Shown: positions 7,681 through 15,910 of the stretch, one piece after another
Position numbering within the stretch: position 1 is the stretch's first letter
Layout: each line of letters opens with the position of its first letter
DNA from: Oscillospiraceae bacterium
GTDB lineage: Bacteria > Bacillota > Clostridia > Oscillospirales > Oscillospiraceae
DNA length: 39,807 nt
Direction: 5' to 3'
NCBI GenBank assembly: GCA_902790375.1
Contig: CADARY010000023.1
Span: 1 to 39,807, forward strand
Made by a program: the position numbers and the translations under genes
Notes under the pieces: generated by a model
Databases searched by the model: none
The model's input: only the letters and a program-made list of their open reading frames with translations
Told to the model about the DNA's origin: nothing

Positions 7681-9665
7681 TGCTGGTATTTATGGTTTTC
7701 CTGCCCATCCTCGCGGCGCTTGTGTGCTATCCCATATGCCGCAATTCGGAGCGGGCCTGGTTCACTCCGGCGATCGCGGTGTCCGGCGCGGTGTTCGCAA
7801 TGGCCCTGTCGCTGCTGTGGGAGCCGCAGCTTTCCGACGGCATCTATGGCTTTGCAGGTCCCGGCATCTACTTCAAGGCCGGCGGGCTGCGTACGGTGAT
7901 GGCGATCCTCGCGGCGTTCATGTGGGTCATGACGGCGCTGGCCTCCCCGGAGTATTTTTCCGGCGCGCGGGCCAACGGCCGCTACTTCCTCTTCTATCTC
8001 TGGACCCTCGGCGCGCTGGAGGGCGTGTTCCTCTCCGCCGATCTCATGACGCTCTTTGTGTTCTTTGAGATCATGAGCTTCACCTCCTACGTCTGGGTCG
8101 TGCAGAACGAGACCCCGGAGGCCATCCGCGCGAGCGAGACCTATCTCTTTATTGCGGTCATCGGCGGCCTTACGATGCTGATGGGCTTATTCCTGCTGGA
8201 TAACGCCATCCACAAGCTTGCCCTTGAGCAGCACATGGCCGCTTATGCTGGGGCGCGCGCCACACTGAGCTTTGAAAACCTCGTACAATACGCCCCGGAG
8301 CTGAGCCCGCGTCTGCGCTACACGGTGGGCGTGTGCGCCCTGATCGGCTTCGGCGCGAAGGCGGGCATGTTCCCGCTGCACATCTGGCTGCCGAAGGCCC
8401 ATCCCGTGGCCCCCGCGCCCGCCAGCGCCCTGCTCTCCGGCATCCTCACGAAGAGCGGCGTTTTCGGCGTGATTGGCATTTCCTGCTGGCTCTTTGACGG
8501 GGTGCCCGGCTGGGGCAATCTCCTGCTGATCCCGGCGGCGATCACGATGCTGCTCGGCGCGGTGCTCGCGGTTTTCTCAGTGGACTTAAAGCGCACCCTC
8601 GCCTGCTCGTCCATGAGTCAGATCGGCTTTATCCTCACGGGCGTCTCCCTGTGCGTCCTGCTGGAGGAGCACGGCGCCATCGCCGCCTGCGGGACGGTGC
8701 TGCACATCCTCAACCATTCGCTCATCAAGCTCACCCTCTTCGTCGCGGCGGGCGTCGTGTACTTCAACGTCCACTCCCTTGACTTAAACGATGTGCGCGG
8801 CTTCGGCAGGGATAAGCCGCTGCTGAAGCTGAGCTTCCTCTCCGGCGCCTGCTCCATTGCGGGCATCCCGGGCTTCGGCGGCTACATCAGCAAGACGCTG
8901 CTGCACGAGGGGATCGTGGAATACTGCGAGCATCTGGCGGAGCACGGTCACAGCGCCGCGCCCTACCGCGTTCTCGAATGGGTGTTCCTGCTCTCCGGCG
9001 GCCTGACGCTTGCCTACATGGCGCGGCTTTTCTACATCCTCTTTGTCGCCGAAAGGCCGGAGCATCAGCACCGGAAGGAAGGGCGCTATATGACGCCTCT
9101 GACCGCCATGGTGCTGGTGATCGGCGGGATACTCATGCCGCTGCTCGGCCTCACGGCTCACCTCACCATGGACAGGATCGCGGCCTATGCCCTGCCCTTC
9201 TTCCGCCGCCCGCCCATGGCCCACGCGGTCGCGTATTTCTCCCTCACGAATCTCAAGGGCGCGCTCATCTCCATCACCATCGGCGCGCTGGTCTTCGTCT
9301 TTGTCGGGATGAAGCGCCTGACCGCAAGGGAGGACGGGCATGAGGTGTACCGCAATGTCTGGCCCCGGGGCCTCGATCTCGAAGACGCGGTGTACCGCCC
9401 CGCGCTGCGCGCTCTGAGCCTGCTCGGCGCGGCGGCTGCCCGCGCGGTGGAAACCCTTGGGGCGCTGCTGGTGCTCGGGCCGGTGGATCTGCTGTTTCTC
9501 GGCGCGAAGGACAGGGTCATCCCGCCGGAGGACGATCAGTTCTCTCTCTACACGAAGCAGAGCCAGAGGAGCCGCGTCTCACGCAGCTTCTCCTCGGACC
9601 TGCTGTACGCCGCCTGCGGGGTGCTGGCTCTGCTGGGCCTTGCGGCGTGGAACATGCTGCGATAA
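7680..9665 (+). CDS. Antiporter-like subunit 4 (long, NuoL/MrpA-N type)
   Basis: At 661 residues this is the longest of the four antiporter-like subunits. The channel residues are present: Glu130 in FVFFEIMSF, Lys227 in GFGAKAGMFPLHIWLPKAHP, Lys258 in ILTKSG, His346 and Lys350 in LNHSLIKLTLF, and Lys405 in GGYISKTLL. After the 14-helix core there are about 150 extra residues with a helix near 520-535, a soluble stretch and a final C-terminal helix (about 640-660). That tail may act like the NuoL lateral arm, but its sequence does not prove this. It has no MbhD/MbhE domain, as those are separate upstream. It is the last gene before a large palindromic terminator. Confidence 0.9.
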   Translation: MLVFMVFLPILAALVCYPICRNSERAWFTPAIAVSGAVFAMALSLLWEPQLSDGIYGFAGPGIYFKAGGLRTVMAILAAFMWVMTALASPEYFSGARANGRYFLFYLWTLGALEGVFLSADLMTLFVFFEIMSFTSYVWVVQNETPEAIRASETYLFIAVIGGLTMLMGLFLLDNAIHKLALEQHMAAYAGARATLSFENLVQYAPELSPRLRYTVGVCALIGFGAKAGMFPLHIWLPKAHPVAPAPASALLSGILTKSGVFGVIGISCWLFDGVPGWGNLLLIPAAITMLLGAVLAVFSVDLKRTLACSSMSQIGFILTGVSLCVLLEEHGAIAACGTVLHILNHSLIKLTLFVAAGVVYFNVHSLDLNDVRGFGRDKPLLKLSFLSGACSIAGIPGFGGYISKTLLHEGIVEYCEHLAEHGHSAAPYRVLEWVFLLSGGLTLAYMARLFYILFVAERPEHQHRKEGRYMTPLTAMVLVIGGILMPLLGLTAHLTMDRIAAYALPFFRRPPMAHAVAYFSLTNLKGALISITIGALVFVFVGMKRLTAREDGHEVYRNVWPRGLDLEDAVYRPALRALSLLGAAAARAVETLGALLVLGPVDLLFLGAKDRVIPPEDDQFSLYTKQSQRSRVSRSFSSDLLYAACGVLALLGLAAWNMLR

Positions 9666-9673
9666 TAGAAAAA

Positions 9674-9768
9674 GGCCGCAGGAGTCGATGCCCTCTGTCG
9701 ACCCGCTGTTTTACGCAAAGCTGCGTTTTACAGCGGGTCGATCCGGGGATCGACCCCTGCGGTCTTTT
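9674..9768. terminator. Large nested palindrome, bidirectional terminator of the Mrp operon
   Basis: The outer stem joins 9674-9689 with 9749-9764 (16 positions, one mismatch and one G-U). An inner perfect 12-bp stem joins 9698-9709 (TCGACCCGCTGT) with 9730-9741 and continues, after a 3x3 internal loop, as ACGCA/TGCGT around an AAGC loop. TCTTTT follows on the plus strand and CCTTTTTC on the minus strand, so it can end both the Mrp operon and the converging gene at 9795. Part of its sequence recurs in the hairpin at 10372-10412. Confidence 0.85.
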
Positions 9769-9794
9769 ATTGATGCCGGGTCGCTCTGATTCGC

Positions 9795-10340
9795 TCAGCC
9801 TTCCGCCTTCGGTCCGTCCTCAGCGGGCTTGTCCGCCTCCGCGTCCTCGCCGAGGTCAAACTCCAGGATCTCCCCGCATTTGGGGCACTGGATGGAGCCG
9901 CGCTCCAGGGTCTGCTCGTCAAAGCTGATCTCCTCGCCGCAGACGGGACAGGTGGCGTCATAGACCACGCCGTCATACTTCAGCTCGTCCTCGCCGTCCT
10001 CTGCGTCGTCTGCGTCCTCTGCGTCGTCGGACGCCAGTCTGACCGGCTCTGCCTCTTCCGCCTCGCAGGGGCGGGAGCAGCCGCCGCATACGGGGCTGTC
10101 CGCCTCGTCCTCGCTGTCAAAGCCGCCGCAGAGCTCTTCCAGATAGCTCAGCTCGTCGGCCACGCCGTCGAGCGCCTGGGCCTGTCTGCGGTCGGTCTCG
10201 CGCAGATCTTCGAGCTCGTGGGCGATATCGCCCAGCAAATCGTTTAGTGCCGCCCAGAGCCTGCCCTCCCTGGACTGGGGCTCCATGCCCAGGCCTTCGG
10301 CCAGCCCTTTGAGATACGCCGCTTTTTCCGCAATTGTCAT
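9795..10340 (-). CDS. CD1247-like protein with C-terminal zinc ribbon
   Basis: The 181-residue acidic protein begins MTIAEKAAYLKGLAEGL, which matches the N-terminal domain of the Clostridia family named after C. difficile CD1247, of unknown function. A helical, probably coiled-coil segment (about 28-70) is followed by a Cys-containing Asp/Glu-rich linker and a zinc ribbon with CPVC at 131-134 and CPKC at 152-155. GGAGGTG eight bases before the ATG at 10340 fixes the start; an upstream start at 10355 would place that ribosome site inside the gene. It lies downstream of efp beyond a hairpin terminator. The zinc ribbon is seen; any role in RNA, DNA or protein binding is unknown. Confidence 0.8.
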   Translation of the reverse strand: MTIAEKAAYLKGLAEGLGMEPQSREGRLWAALNDLLGDIAHELEDLRETDRRQAQALDGVADELSYLEELCGGFDSEDEADSPVCGGCSRPCEAEEAEPVRLASDDAEDADDAEDGEDELKYDGVVYDATCPVCGEEISFDEQTLERGSIQCPKCGEILEFDLGEDAEADKPAEDGPKAEG

Positions 10341-10371
10341 AAGGAACACCTCCATGTTTGTTCTCGAAAGA

Positions 10372-10412
10372 AAGACCGCAGGGGTCGATCCGGGGATCGC
10401 CCCTGCGGTCTT
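10372..10412 (-). terminator. Palindromic terminator after efp
   Basis: A perfect 13-bp stem (10372-10384 with 10400-10412, AAGACCGCAGGGG and complement) contains an inner CGATCC/GGATCG stem. Reading leftward it is followed by TCTTTCTTTC. It shares most of its sequence with the right half of the palindrome at 9674-9768, so it is also a copy of a short dispersed repeat. Confidence 0.8.
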
Positions 10413-10424
10413 GTCCTGCTTTCC

Positions 10425-10934
10425 TTACGCTCTGGACAGATACTCGCCCGTGCGGGTGTCGATCTTGATGCGCTCGCCGCGTTCGATGAAGAGGGGCACC
10501 TTGATCTCGGCGCCGGTCTCAACCGTGGCGGGCTTGGTGGCGTTGGTAGCGGTGTTGCCGGCAAAGCCGGGATCGGTCTCGGTGACCTCAAGCTCCACGA
10601 AGAAGGGCGGCTCGACGTTGAAGACCTTGCCCTTGTAGGAGTAGATGGTGCACTCCATGTTTTCCTTGACGAACTTGAAGTTGTCGTTCAGGACAGAGCC
10701 GTCGACAGGCTCCTGCTCATAGGTCTCGGGATTCATGAAGTAGTAGAGATTGCCGTCGTTGTACAGGTACTCCATGGTGACGCGGTCAACGGTGGCGTTC
10801 TCAAATTTCGCGGTGGGGTTGAAGGAAGTTTCGGTGACGGCGCCGGTGATGACGTTCTTCATCTTGGTGCGGACAAAGGCCGCGCCCTTGCCGGGCTTGA
10901 CGTGCCCGTTTCTGAAATCGCCTGCAGTAATCAT
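10425..10934 (-). CDS. efp: Elongation factor P with a 16-residue internal deletion
   Basis: EF-P helps ribosomes form bonds at polyproline stretches. The protein is 169 residues; the family norm is about 185. It reads [10 protein letters not shown] directly followed by [14 protein letters not shown], so the segment that normally lies between (usually like ITLEIDGNVYQIIEFQ) is missing in frame. The lysine at the tip of the KPGKG loop is kept (Lys16, equivalent to about Lys32 in other species). Domains II and III look complete, including the C-terminal signature ending [24 protein letters not shown] site eight bases upstream fixes the start. Domain I would lack its first beta-strands, so either it works in altered form or a second copy exists. 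Assembly error is possible but would have to be exactly 48 bases. Confidence 0.9.
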   Translation of the reverse strand: MITAGDFRNGHVKPGKGAAFVRTKMKNVITGAVTETSFNPTAKFENATVDRVTMEYLYNDGNLYYFMNPETYEQEPVDGSVLNDNFKFVKENMECTIYSYKGKVFNVEPPFFVELEVTETDPGFAGNTATNATKPATVETGAEIKVPLFIERGERIKIDTRTGEYLSRA

Positions 10935-10975
10935 ATAATGGGACCTCCCGATAATTAATATCTGTTATCTATGTT

Positions 10976-11004
10976 ATTTTACAGGATATATGCGCATAAT
11001 GCAA
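10976..11004 (-). promoter_or_regulatory. Promoter of efp
   Basis: On the minus strand TTGCAT (10999-11004) and TAAAAT (10976-10981) are 17 bp apart, 42 bp upstream of the efp ATG. It allows efp to be expressed independently of the peptidase gene upstream. Confidence 0.7.
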
Positions 11005-11011
11005 GAGTTTT

Positions 11012-12082
11012 TTACAGAATAATCAGCTCGCTCTTCGGCGCTCTGGTGATGACCTCGGCATGATCGGGGCGGATGATCATCACGTCCTCGATGCGCACGC
11101 CGAAGCGGCCGGGTAGATAGATGCCCGGCTCCGCCGAGGACAGGGCGCCCGCCGGCAGCGGCTCCTTCCCGAGGAGGCCTGCAAAGGGCGGCTCGTGGAT
11201 GTCAAGGCCCAGGCAGTGGCCGAAGCCGTGGCCGAAGTATTCGCCGTAGCCCGCGTCCGCGATCACCCTGCGCGCAGCGGCGTCGATGTCCCTGCCGAGG
11301 ACTCCGGCCTTTGCCGCCGCGATGCCCGCGAGCTGGGCTCTCAGCACGATATCGTAGACGTTTTTCATCTCCTCCGTCGCAGAACCGACGGCGACGGTGC
11401 GGGTCATGTCGGAGCAGTAGCCGTCCTTCAGGCAGCCGAAGTCCATGGTCACGAAGTCGCCGGCCCGGATCACCTCATCCCCGGGCACGCCGTGGGGCAT
11501 GCTGGTTTTCGCGCCGGTGACCACGATGGGGTCGAAGGAGTTGCCCTCTCCGCCGTGCCGGAGCATGCGGTAGACGAGCTCCGCCGCAACCTCGCGCTCG
11601 GTCATGCCCGGCCGGATGATGTGCAGCACCTCCTCCAGCGCCTGTTCGCTGATGCGCTGGGCATGGATCATGGAGGCGATCTCCTCCTCCGTCTTCACCG
11701 CGCGCAGGGTGTCGAAGAGATTGCCCGCGGCCTCCAGCTTCACGCCGAGCTTCTTTTCCCAGTCGAGAAAGCCCGCGTGGCTCAGGCGGCGGTCCTCGGC
11801 GGCGATTTTCTCTGCGCCGGTCTCGGCAACGGCCTGCTTCAAAAGCGCGGGCAGGGGGTGCGCCTTATCGAACATGCGGACCTCGACCCCCTCGGCCTGC
11901 CGTTCGGCCGCCTCGATATAGCGGGAGTCGGTGAGCAGGAAGGCCTTCTCCTTCCCCACCAGCACGGCCCCGTCGGTAAAGGGAAAGCCGGCCGCATAGC
12001 GCTGGTTCTTCTCATCGGTGACAAGCACGGCGTCCAGCCCGCGCTTTGTAAGCTCTTCTCGGATCCTTGCGATTTGGTTCAT
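11012..12082 (-). CDS. Xaa-Pro aminopeptidase / dipeptidase, M24 family
   Basis: This 356-residue cytoplasmic metallopeptidase removes residues next to proline. It has an N-terminal creatinase-type domain (1-125) and a C-terminal pita-bread catalytic domain. The five metal ligands are visible: Asp214 (MDFG), Asp225 (SDMTR), His289 (GHGFGH), Glu318 (SAEPGIY) and Glu332 (RIEDVM). The start is the ATG after AAAGGACG. Neighbourhood with efp is a conserved Firmicutes pairing and both concern proline peptides. It is 22 bp downstream of the kinase gene, so read-through from the two-component operon is likely. PepP versus PepQ specificity cannot be told from this alone. Confidence 0.92.
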   Translation of the reverse strand: MNQIARIREELTKRGLDAVLVTDEKNQRYAAGFPFTDGAVLVGKEKAFLLTDSRYIEAAERQAEGVEVRMFDKAHPLPALLKQAVAETGAEKIAAEDRRLSHAGFLDWEKKLGVKLEAAGNLFDTLRAVKTEEEIASMIHAQRISEQALEEVLHIIRPGMTEREVAAELVYRMLRHGGEGNSFDPIVVTGAKTSMPHGVPGDEVIRAGDFVTMDFGCLKDGYCSDMTRTVAVGSATEEMKNVYDIVLRAQLAGIAAAKAGVLGRDIDAAARRVIADAGYGEYFGHGFGHCLGLDIHEPPFAGLLGKEPLPAGALSSAEPGIYLPGRFGVRIEDVMIIRPDHAEVITRAPKSELIIL

Positions 12083-12104
12083 GTTTTTGTCGTCCTTTAC
12101 TATT

Positions 12105-13526
12105 TTATCCTTTATACGCCGGGAAGCTCACGATAAAGCGGGAGCCCCGCGGCTCGTTTGCGCCGACGGCGATGCTGCCGCCGTGGGCCTTCACCGCGTC
12201 ATGCACGATGCTCAGGCCGAGACCGCTGCCGCCGGCCTCGCGGGAGCGGGCCTTGTCGATGCGGTAAAAGCGGCCGAAGATATTGTAGCGCTCATCCTCC
12301 GGGATGCCGACGCCGGTATCCTCTACCGTCAGCTGCACGGTGTCGCCCTCCTTATGGAGCTTCGCCGTGACGCTGCCCTCCGGGAAATTGTATTTCACCG
12401 CATTCTCCAGGAGATTGAACACGATGTGGTGCATATTGTCCTTGGTGGCGAGCACCAGGCAGCCGTCGTCAAGCTCGGCGTTCAGCGTCACCTGTTTCTC
12501 TGCCGCCACCGGGCGCAGGAGGTTGATGGCGTCGAGCGTGGCCTTCTTCACATCCACCGGCTCCGGCACGATCTGGATGTCGTCGTCCATGCGCGACAGG
12601 CTCAGCAGATCCTCCGTCATATGCTGCAGGCGCTCGGCCTCGTTGCCGATGTCGGAGACAAATTCGCGCATGGTCTCCACATCCATGTTTTCCGTCTGCA
12701 CGATGCTGTCGGCCAGCAGCCGGATCGAGGCAAGGGGCGTTTTCAGCTCGTGGGAGGCGTCGGACACGAAGCGGCGGCGCTGCCGCTCGGTATCCTCCAG
12801 GCGGGCGGTGAGCTCATTGAACTCCCGGCTGAGCTCCGCCAGCTCGTCCTTGCCGCTGACCGCGATGCGGTATTTATAGTCCCCGCCGGACACCACGCGA
12901 ATGGCGTTGGAGAGCTGCCGGAGCTTGCCGAGGACCGTGGTCCCGTACACGCCCGCCATGACCAGGGCCGCAATGGCGATCACGATGGACAGCGCGCGGA
13001 TCTGCACCTGCAGCTCGTGCAGGATCTTGCCGCGCTCGGCGTCGTTCTCCCGCAGGAAGACCGCGCCGGTTATGCTTTTATGGTTGCCGATGGGGATGGC
13101 GTAGCTGGAATGAAAGCTCTCGTCCCGGAAAACGGAGCGAAACACTGTCTTCCCGCTGAGGGCTGTCAGCAGATCCGGCTCCACCCCGTCCCGGCTGCCG
13201 CCGCCGTCGGAGTCGTAAACGGCGCTGCCCGCCTTGTCGGCGATGGTGACGCGCTCATAGCCCTGCATGTCCAGCAGGCGCAGCACCTCCGCCACGTTCT
13301 CCTCGTCCGGGCGCTCAAGCCCCGTGAGGGCCGAGGCCAGCATGGAGGCCTGACTCTCCATGGCCTTCTCCTTCTCCTGGTACACCGCGTCGCGGGTGGA
13401 GACATAGGGGAAGATATTCAGCATTACCAGCAGCACCACAAGCAGCAGCCCGATGAAGACGATGAACTGAAAGCTGATGCTGCCGGTGTTGATCAGTTTT
13501 TTTGCGGAAGCATTCTCATTCGGCAA
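12105..13526 (-). CDS. Membrane sensor histidine kinase (PhoR/WalK type)
   Basis: The 473-residue kinase has a membrane helix at about 18-40, an extracellular sensor of about 130 residues, a second helix (about 178-200), a HAMP segment, the phosphorylated His259 in SDASHELKTPL, and an ATPase domain with the N box (NLLENAVKYN), DTGVGIP, FGRFYRID and GGSGLGLSIV. There is no suitable ATG near the start; TTG at 13526, overlapping the regulator gene by 11 bp, keeps the first helix complete and suggests translational coupling. The signal is unknown. Position next to a cell-wall carboxypeptidase makes an envelope signal plausible but this is only inference. Confidence 0.93.
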   Translation of the reverse strand: MPNENASAKKLINTGSISFQFIVFIGLLLVVLLVMLNIFPYVSTRDAVYQEKEKAMESQASMLASALTGLERPDEENVAEVLRLLDMQGYERVTIADKAGSAVYDSDGGGSRDGVEPDLLTALSGKTVFRSVFRDESFHSSYAIPIGNHKSITGAVFLRENDAERGKILHELQVQIRALSIVIAIAALVMAGVYGTTVLGKLRQLSNAIRVVSGGDYKYRIAVSGKDELAELSREFNELTARLEDTERQRRRFVSDASHELKTPLASIRLLADSIVQTENMDVETMREFVSDIGNEAERLQHMTEDLLSLSRMDDDIQIVPEPVDVKKATLDAINLLRPVAAEKQVTLNAELDDGCLVLATKDNMHHIVFNLLENAVKYNFPEGSVTAKLHKEGDTVQLTVEDTGVGIPEDERYNIFGRFYRIDKARSREAGGSGLGLSIVHDAVKAHGGSIAVGANEPRGSRFIVSFPAYKG

Positions 13527-14214
13527 GGTAATATCCCACTCCCCACTTGGTTATGATGTGTTCGGGCTGGGCCGGATTGAGCTCCAGCTTCTCCCGCAGG
13601 CGGCGGATATGCACGTCCACGGTGCGCGTATCGCCCAGATAGTCGTAGCCCCACACCAGATCCAGCAGCTTTTCCCGCGAAAACACCTTGCCGGGGTTTT
13701 TCATCAGGAAGAGCATCAGGTCGAACTCCTTCATCGTCAGCTCTACCTCCTGGCCGTTTTTGTACGCGCCGCGGCGCTTCTCGTCCAGGGTGATGTGGCC
13801 GCAGCGAAGCACATCCGGCGGCTCAGGCTCCGCCGGGGCGGGGGCCGCAGTCGTCAGGGAGGAGCGGCGGATCAGCGCCCGCACCCGGGCCTTGAGCTCC
13901 AGGATGTTGAAGGGCTTGGTGATATAGTCGTCCGCGCCGGATTCAAAGCCCATGAGCTTGTCGGCATCCTCACTGCGGGCGGTGAGCATAATGATGGGCA
14001 CGGTGGAGAAGCTGCGGATCTCCTGGCAGGCCTCAAGCCCGTCCTTCTTCGGCATCATCAGGTCGAGGATGATGAGGGCGTAGTCCCCCTCCTGCGCCAT
14101 GTTCACGGCGGTCTCCCCGTCGTATGCGGTATCCACGGTGTAGCCCTCGTTCTCCAGATTGAACTTGATGCCCTTTACCAGCAGCTTTTCATCGTCGACA
14201 ACCAGTATCTTCAT
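13516..14214 (-). CDS. OmpR/PhoB-family response regulator
   Basis: The 232-residue regulator has a receiver domain with acidic pocket Asp8/Asp9, phosphoacceptor Asp51 in IILDLMMPKKDG, Thr78 and Lys100 (ITKPF), followed after an Ala/Pro linker by a winged-helix DNA-binding domain (about 132-232, with FDLMLFLMKNPGKVFSRE and DVHIRRLREKLE). The start at 14214 is chosen because GGAAGGAG precedes it and the receiver begins MKILVVDDE. It is the first gene of the kinase operon and is divergent from the carboxypeptidase at 14402, a possible target. Confidence 0.95.
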   Translation of the reverse strand: MKILVVDDEKLLVKGIKFNLENEGYTVDTAYDGETAVNMAQEGDYALIILDLMMPKKDGLEACQEIRSFSTVPIIMLTARSEDADKLMGFESGADDYITKPFNILELKARVRALIRRSSLTTAAPAPAEPEPPDVLRCGHITLDEKRRGAYKNGQEVELTMKEFDLMLFLMKNPGKVFSREKLLDLVWGYDYLGDTRTVDVHIRRLREKLELNPAQPEHIITKWGVGYYLAE

Positions 14215-14272
14215 GCCCGCTCTCCTTCCTGCCGCCGGGGAGCTGCGCTCGACGGAATGCGCGGTGTTTCCC

Positions 14273-14301
14273 TTGCATTTTATCCGTCCCGGCGGTATAA
14301 T
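14273..14301 (+). promoter_or_regulatory. Promoter of the D-Ala-D-Ala carboxypeptidase gene
   Basis: TTGCAT (14273-14278) and TATAAT (14296-14301) are separated by 17 bp, about 100 bp upstream of the ATG at 14402. It lies in the divergent region shared with the response regulator gene. Confidence 0.75.
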
Positions 14302-14401
14302 AAAAAATACGATTTTCAGCATACAGGGCGCGGCTTTCCCGCGATGCGGCGCGCCCTCACCCATATACTATACCATATTCCTGAGAAAACGGGAGAGCAA
14401 A

Positions 14402-15871
14402 ATGAAAAAATTCAAAATTTTTCCCCTCCTCCTGCTTCTGAGCCTGCTGCCCGGCTTATCCGCGCCCGCGGCGCACGCGCTGGAGGCGCCGAAGCTCAAC
14501 GGTCAGGCTGCGGTCCTCATTGATCTGGACGCAGGCCGTGTGCTTTACGGCTACAATATGGATGATGAGCGCGCCCCCGCAAGCCTCACCAAGGTCATGA
14601 CCGTGCTGCTGGCCCTCGAGGCTGTGGACGGCGGGCGCGTGAGCCTGGATGAAATGATCGTCGCCCAGGACGACTGCATGGAGGGCATGGAGGAGGACTC
14701 CAGCACCTCCGGCATCGTGCCGGGGACCCAGATCTCCATGCGGGATCTGCTGTACTGTGCGCTGCTGCAGTCGGCAAACGAGGCCTGCAACATCATCGGC
14801 CGCTACATCTCGGGCAGCATTTCCGGCTTTGTGGATCAGATGAACCGCAAGGCTGAGCAGCTCGGCTGCAAACACACCCACTTTGTCAACACCAACGGCC
14901 TTCCGGCGGAGAACCATTACAGCTCGGCGTATGACCAGTATCTGATCTTCAACGCCGCCATGAAGCACCCGCTGTTCATGGAGATCTCCAACGCCGCCTC
15001 CTACCAGGCCCAGTGCCCCGCCGTCAATAACGGCGAGCCGATCGGAAACTCCAACGCCCTCATCAACATCACCTCCATCTATTCCAACGGCGGGCGCTAT
15101 CTCTACGAGGGGGCCAGCGGCGGCAAGACCGGCTACACCCGCGCCGCGGGCTACTGCCTTATCTCCACGGCCCAGCGAAACGGCGTGCGCCTGCTCGCGG
15201 TCGCGATGGGCTGTGAAGGCGCGCTCAACGCCCAGACGGACGAATACTACAACTTTGTCGACAGCCGCACCCTCTATGACTGGGGCTTCAACAATTTCTC
15301 CTACCGCACGCTCTTAAACAGCAACGAGGTGATCGACCGCCAGGACGTGGAGCTTGCCGAGGGCGACGCCGTCGCCATGCTCCGCCCGGCGGACGAGCTC
15401 AAGGCCCTCATGCCCAACGAGGTCACGGACGACAACATCCGCCGCGAGGTAGTGCTCTATAACGAGACGCTGCGCGCCCCCATCGACGCCGGCACCGTGC
15501 TGGGCGAGGTGCGCATCTACGTGGGCAGCACCCTATACGGAACCAGCAAGCTGGTCAACAGCTCCGCCATCGAGCTCTCGCGCAACGCCTATCTGGCCCG
15601 CCGCGTGGGCGAGATCCTCAGCAAGGGCTGGGTCATCACGCTGCTGAGCATCCTGGGCGTGTTCGCGCTGATCTACCTGATCCTCATCACCCGCTACCGC
15701 CGCCTGCGCAAGCGCCACCTGCGGGAGCGCCGCCGGGCCGAGAAGCGCCGTCGGCAGGAGGATCTGCAGCGCCGGAAGGAGGGCGTTCCCTTCCGCACCG
15801 CAGACCCCGTGGACCGCTTCGATTTCACCGCCGACATGAGCGAGTTTTTCGACGACGAGGACGGACAATGA
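14402..15871 (+). CDS. D-alanyl-D-alanine carboxypeptidase (PBP5/DacF type)
   Basis: The 489-residue exported enzyme trims the terminal D-Ala from peptidoglycan stem peptides. A signal peptide (about 1-26, ending AAHA) precedes the S11 domain with catalytic SxxK Ser61-Lys64 (SLTK), SxN at 124-126 (SAN) and KTG at 242-244. A PBP5-like beta domain follows (about 320-430). A membrane helix at about 455-477 is followed by a strongly basic, then acidic cytoplasmic tail (about 478-489 acidic), a bitopic arrangement instead of the usual amphipathic anchor. The ATG at 14402 follows GGGAGAG. It could be dacF or dacB like; the sporulation-specific form cannot be told. Confidence 0.93.
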   Translation: MKKFKIFPLLLLLSLLPGLSAPAAHALEAPKLNGQAAVLIDLDAGRVLYGYNMDDERAPASLTKVMTVLLALEAVDGGRVSLDEMIVAQDDCMEGMEEDSSTSGIVPGTQISMRDLLYCALLQSANEACNIIGRYISGSISGFVDQMNRKAEQLGCKHTHFVNTNGLPAENHYSSAYDQYLIFNAAMKHPLFMEISNAASYQAQCPAVNNGEPIGNSNALINITSIYSNGGRYLYEGASGGKTGYTRAAGYCLISTAQRNGVRLLAVAMGCEGALNAQTDEYYNFVDSRTLYDWGFNNFSYRTLLNSNEVIDRQDVELAEGDAVAMLRPADELKALMPNEVTDDNIRREVVLYNETLRAPIDAGTVLGEVRIYVGSTLYGTSKLVNSSAIELSRNAYLARRVGEILSKGWVITLLSILGVFALIYLILITRYRRLRKRHLRERRRAEKRRRQEDLQRRKEGVPFRTADPVDRFDFTADMSEFFDDEDGQ

Positions 15872-15876
15872 TACAT

Positions 15877-15910
15877 ATACAGGGGCTGTTCAAATGAACA
15901 GCCCCTGTAT
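15877..15910. terminator. Hairpin between converging carboxypeptidase and mutY genes
   Basis: A perfect 16-bp inverted repeat (15877-15892 with 15895-15910, ATACAGGGGCTGTTCA and complement) lies exactly between the two stops and overlaps the mutY stop by one base. It lacks an immediate T-tract on either strand, although seven T occur about nine bases further on the plus strand. It likely serves as a shared transcription end. Confidence 0.65.

Noticed and set aside
711-9665. Complex I or energy-converting hydrogenase
   Set aside because: No NuoB/C/D/H/I or MbhJKLMN-type subunit is present; only the ion-translocating membrane part is encoded.
12018-13556. Long plus-strand frame opposite the histidine kinase
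   Set aside because: It is an antisense shadow of a gene with clear kinase motifs and has no ribosome site.
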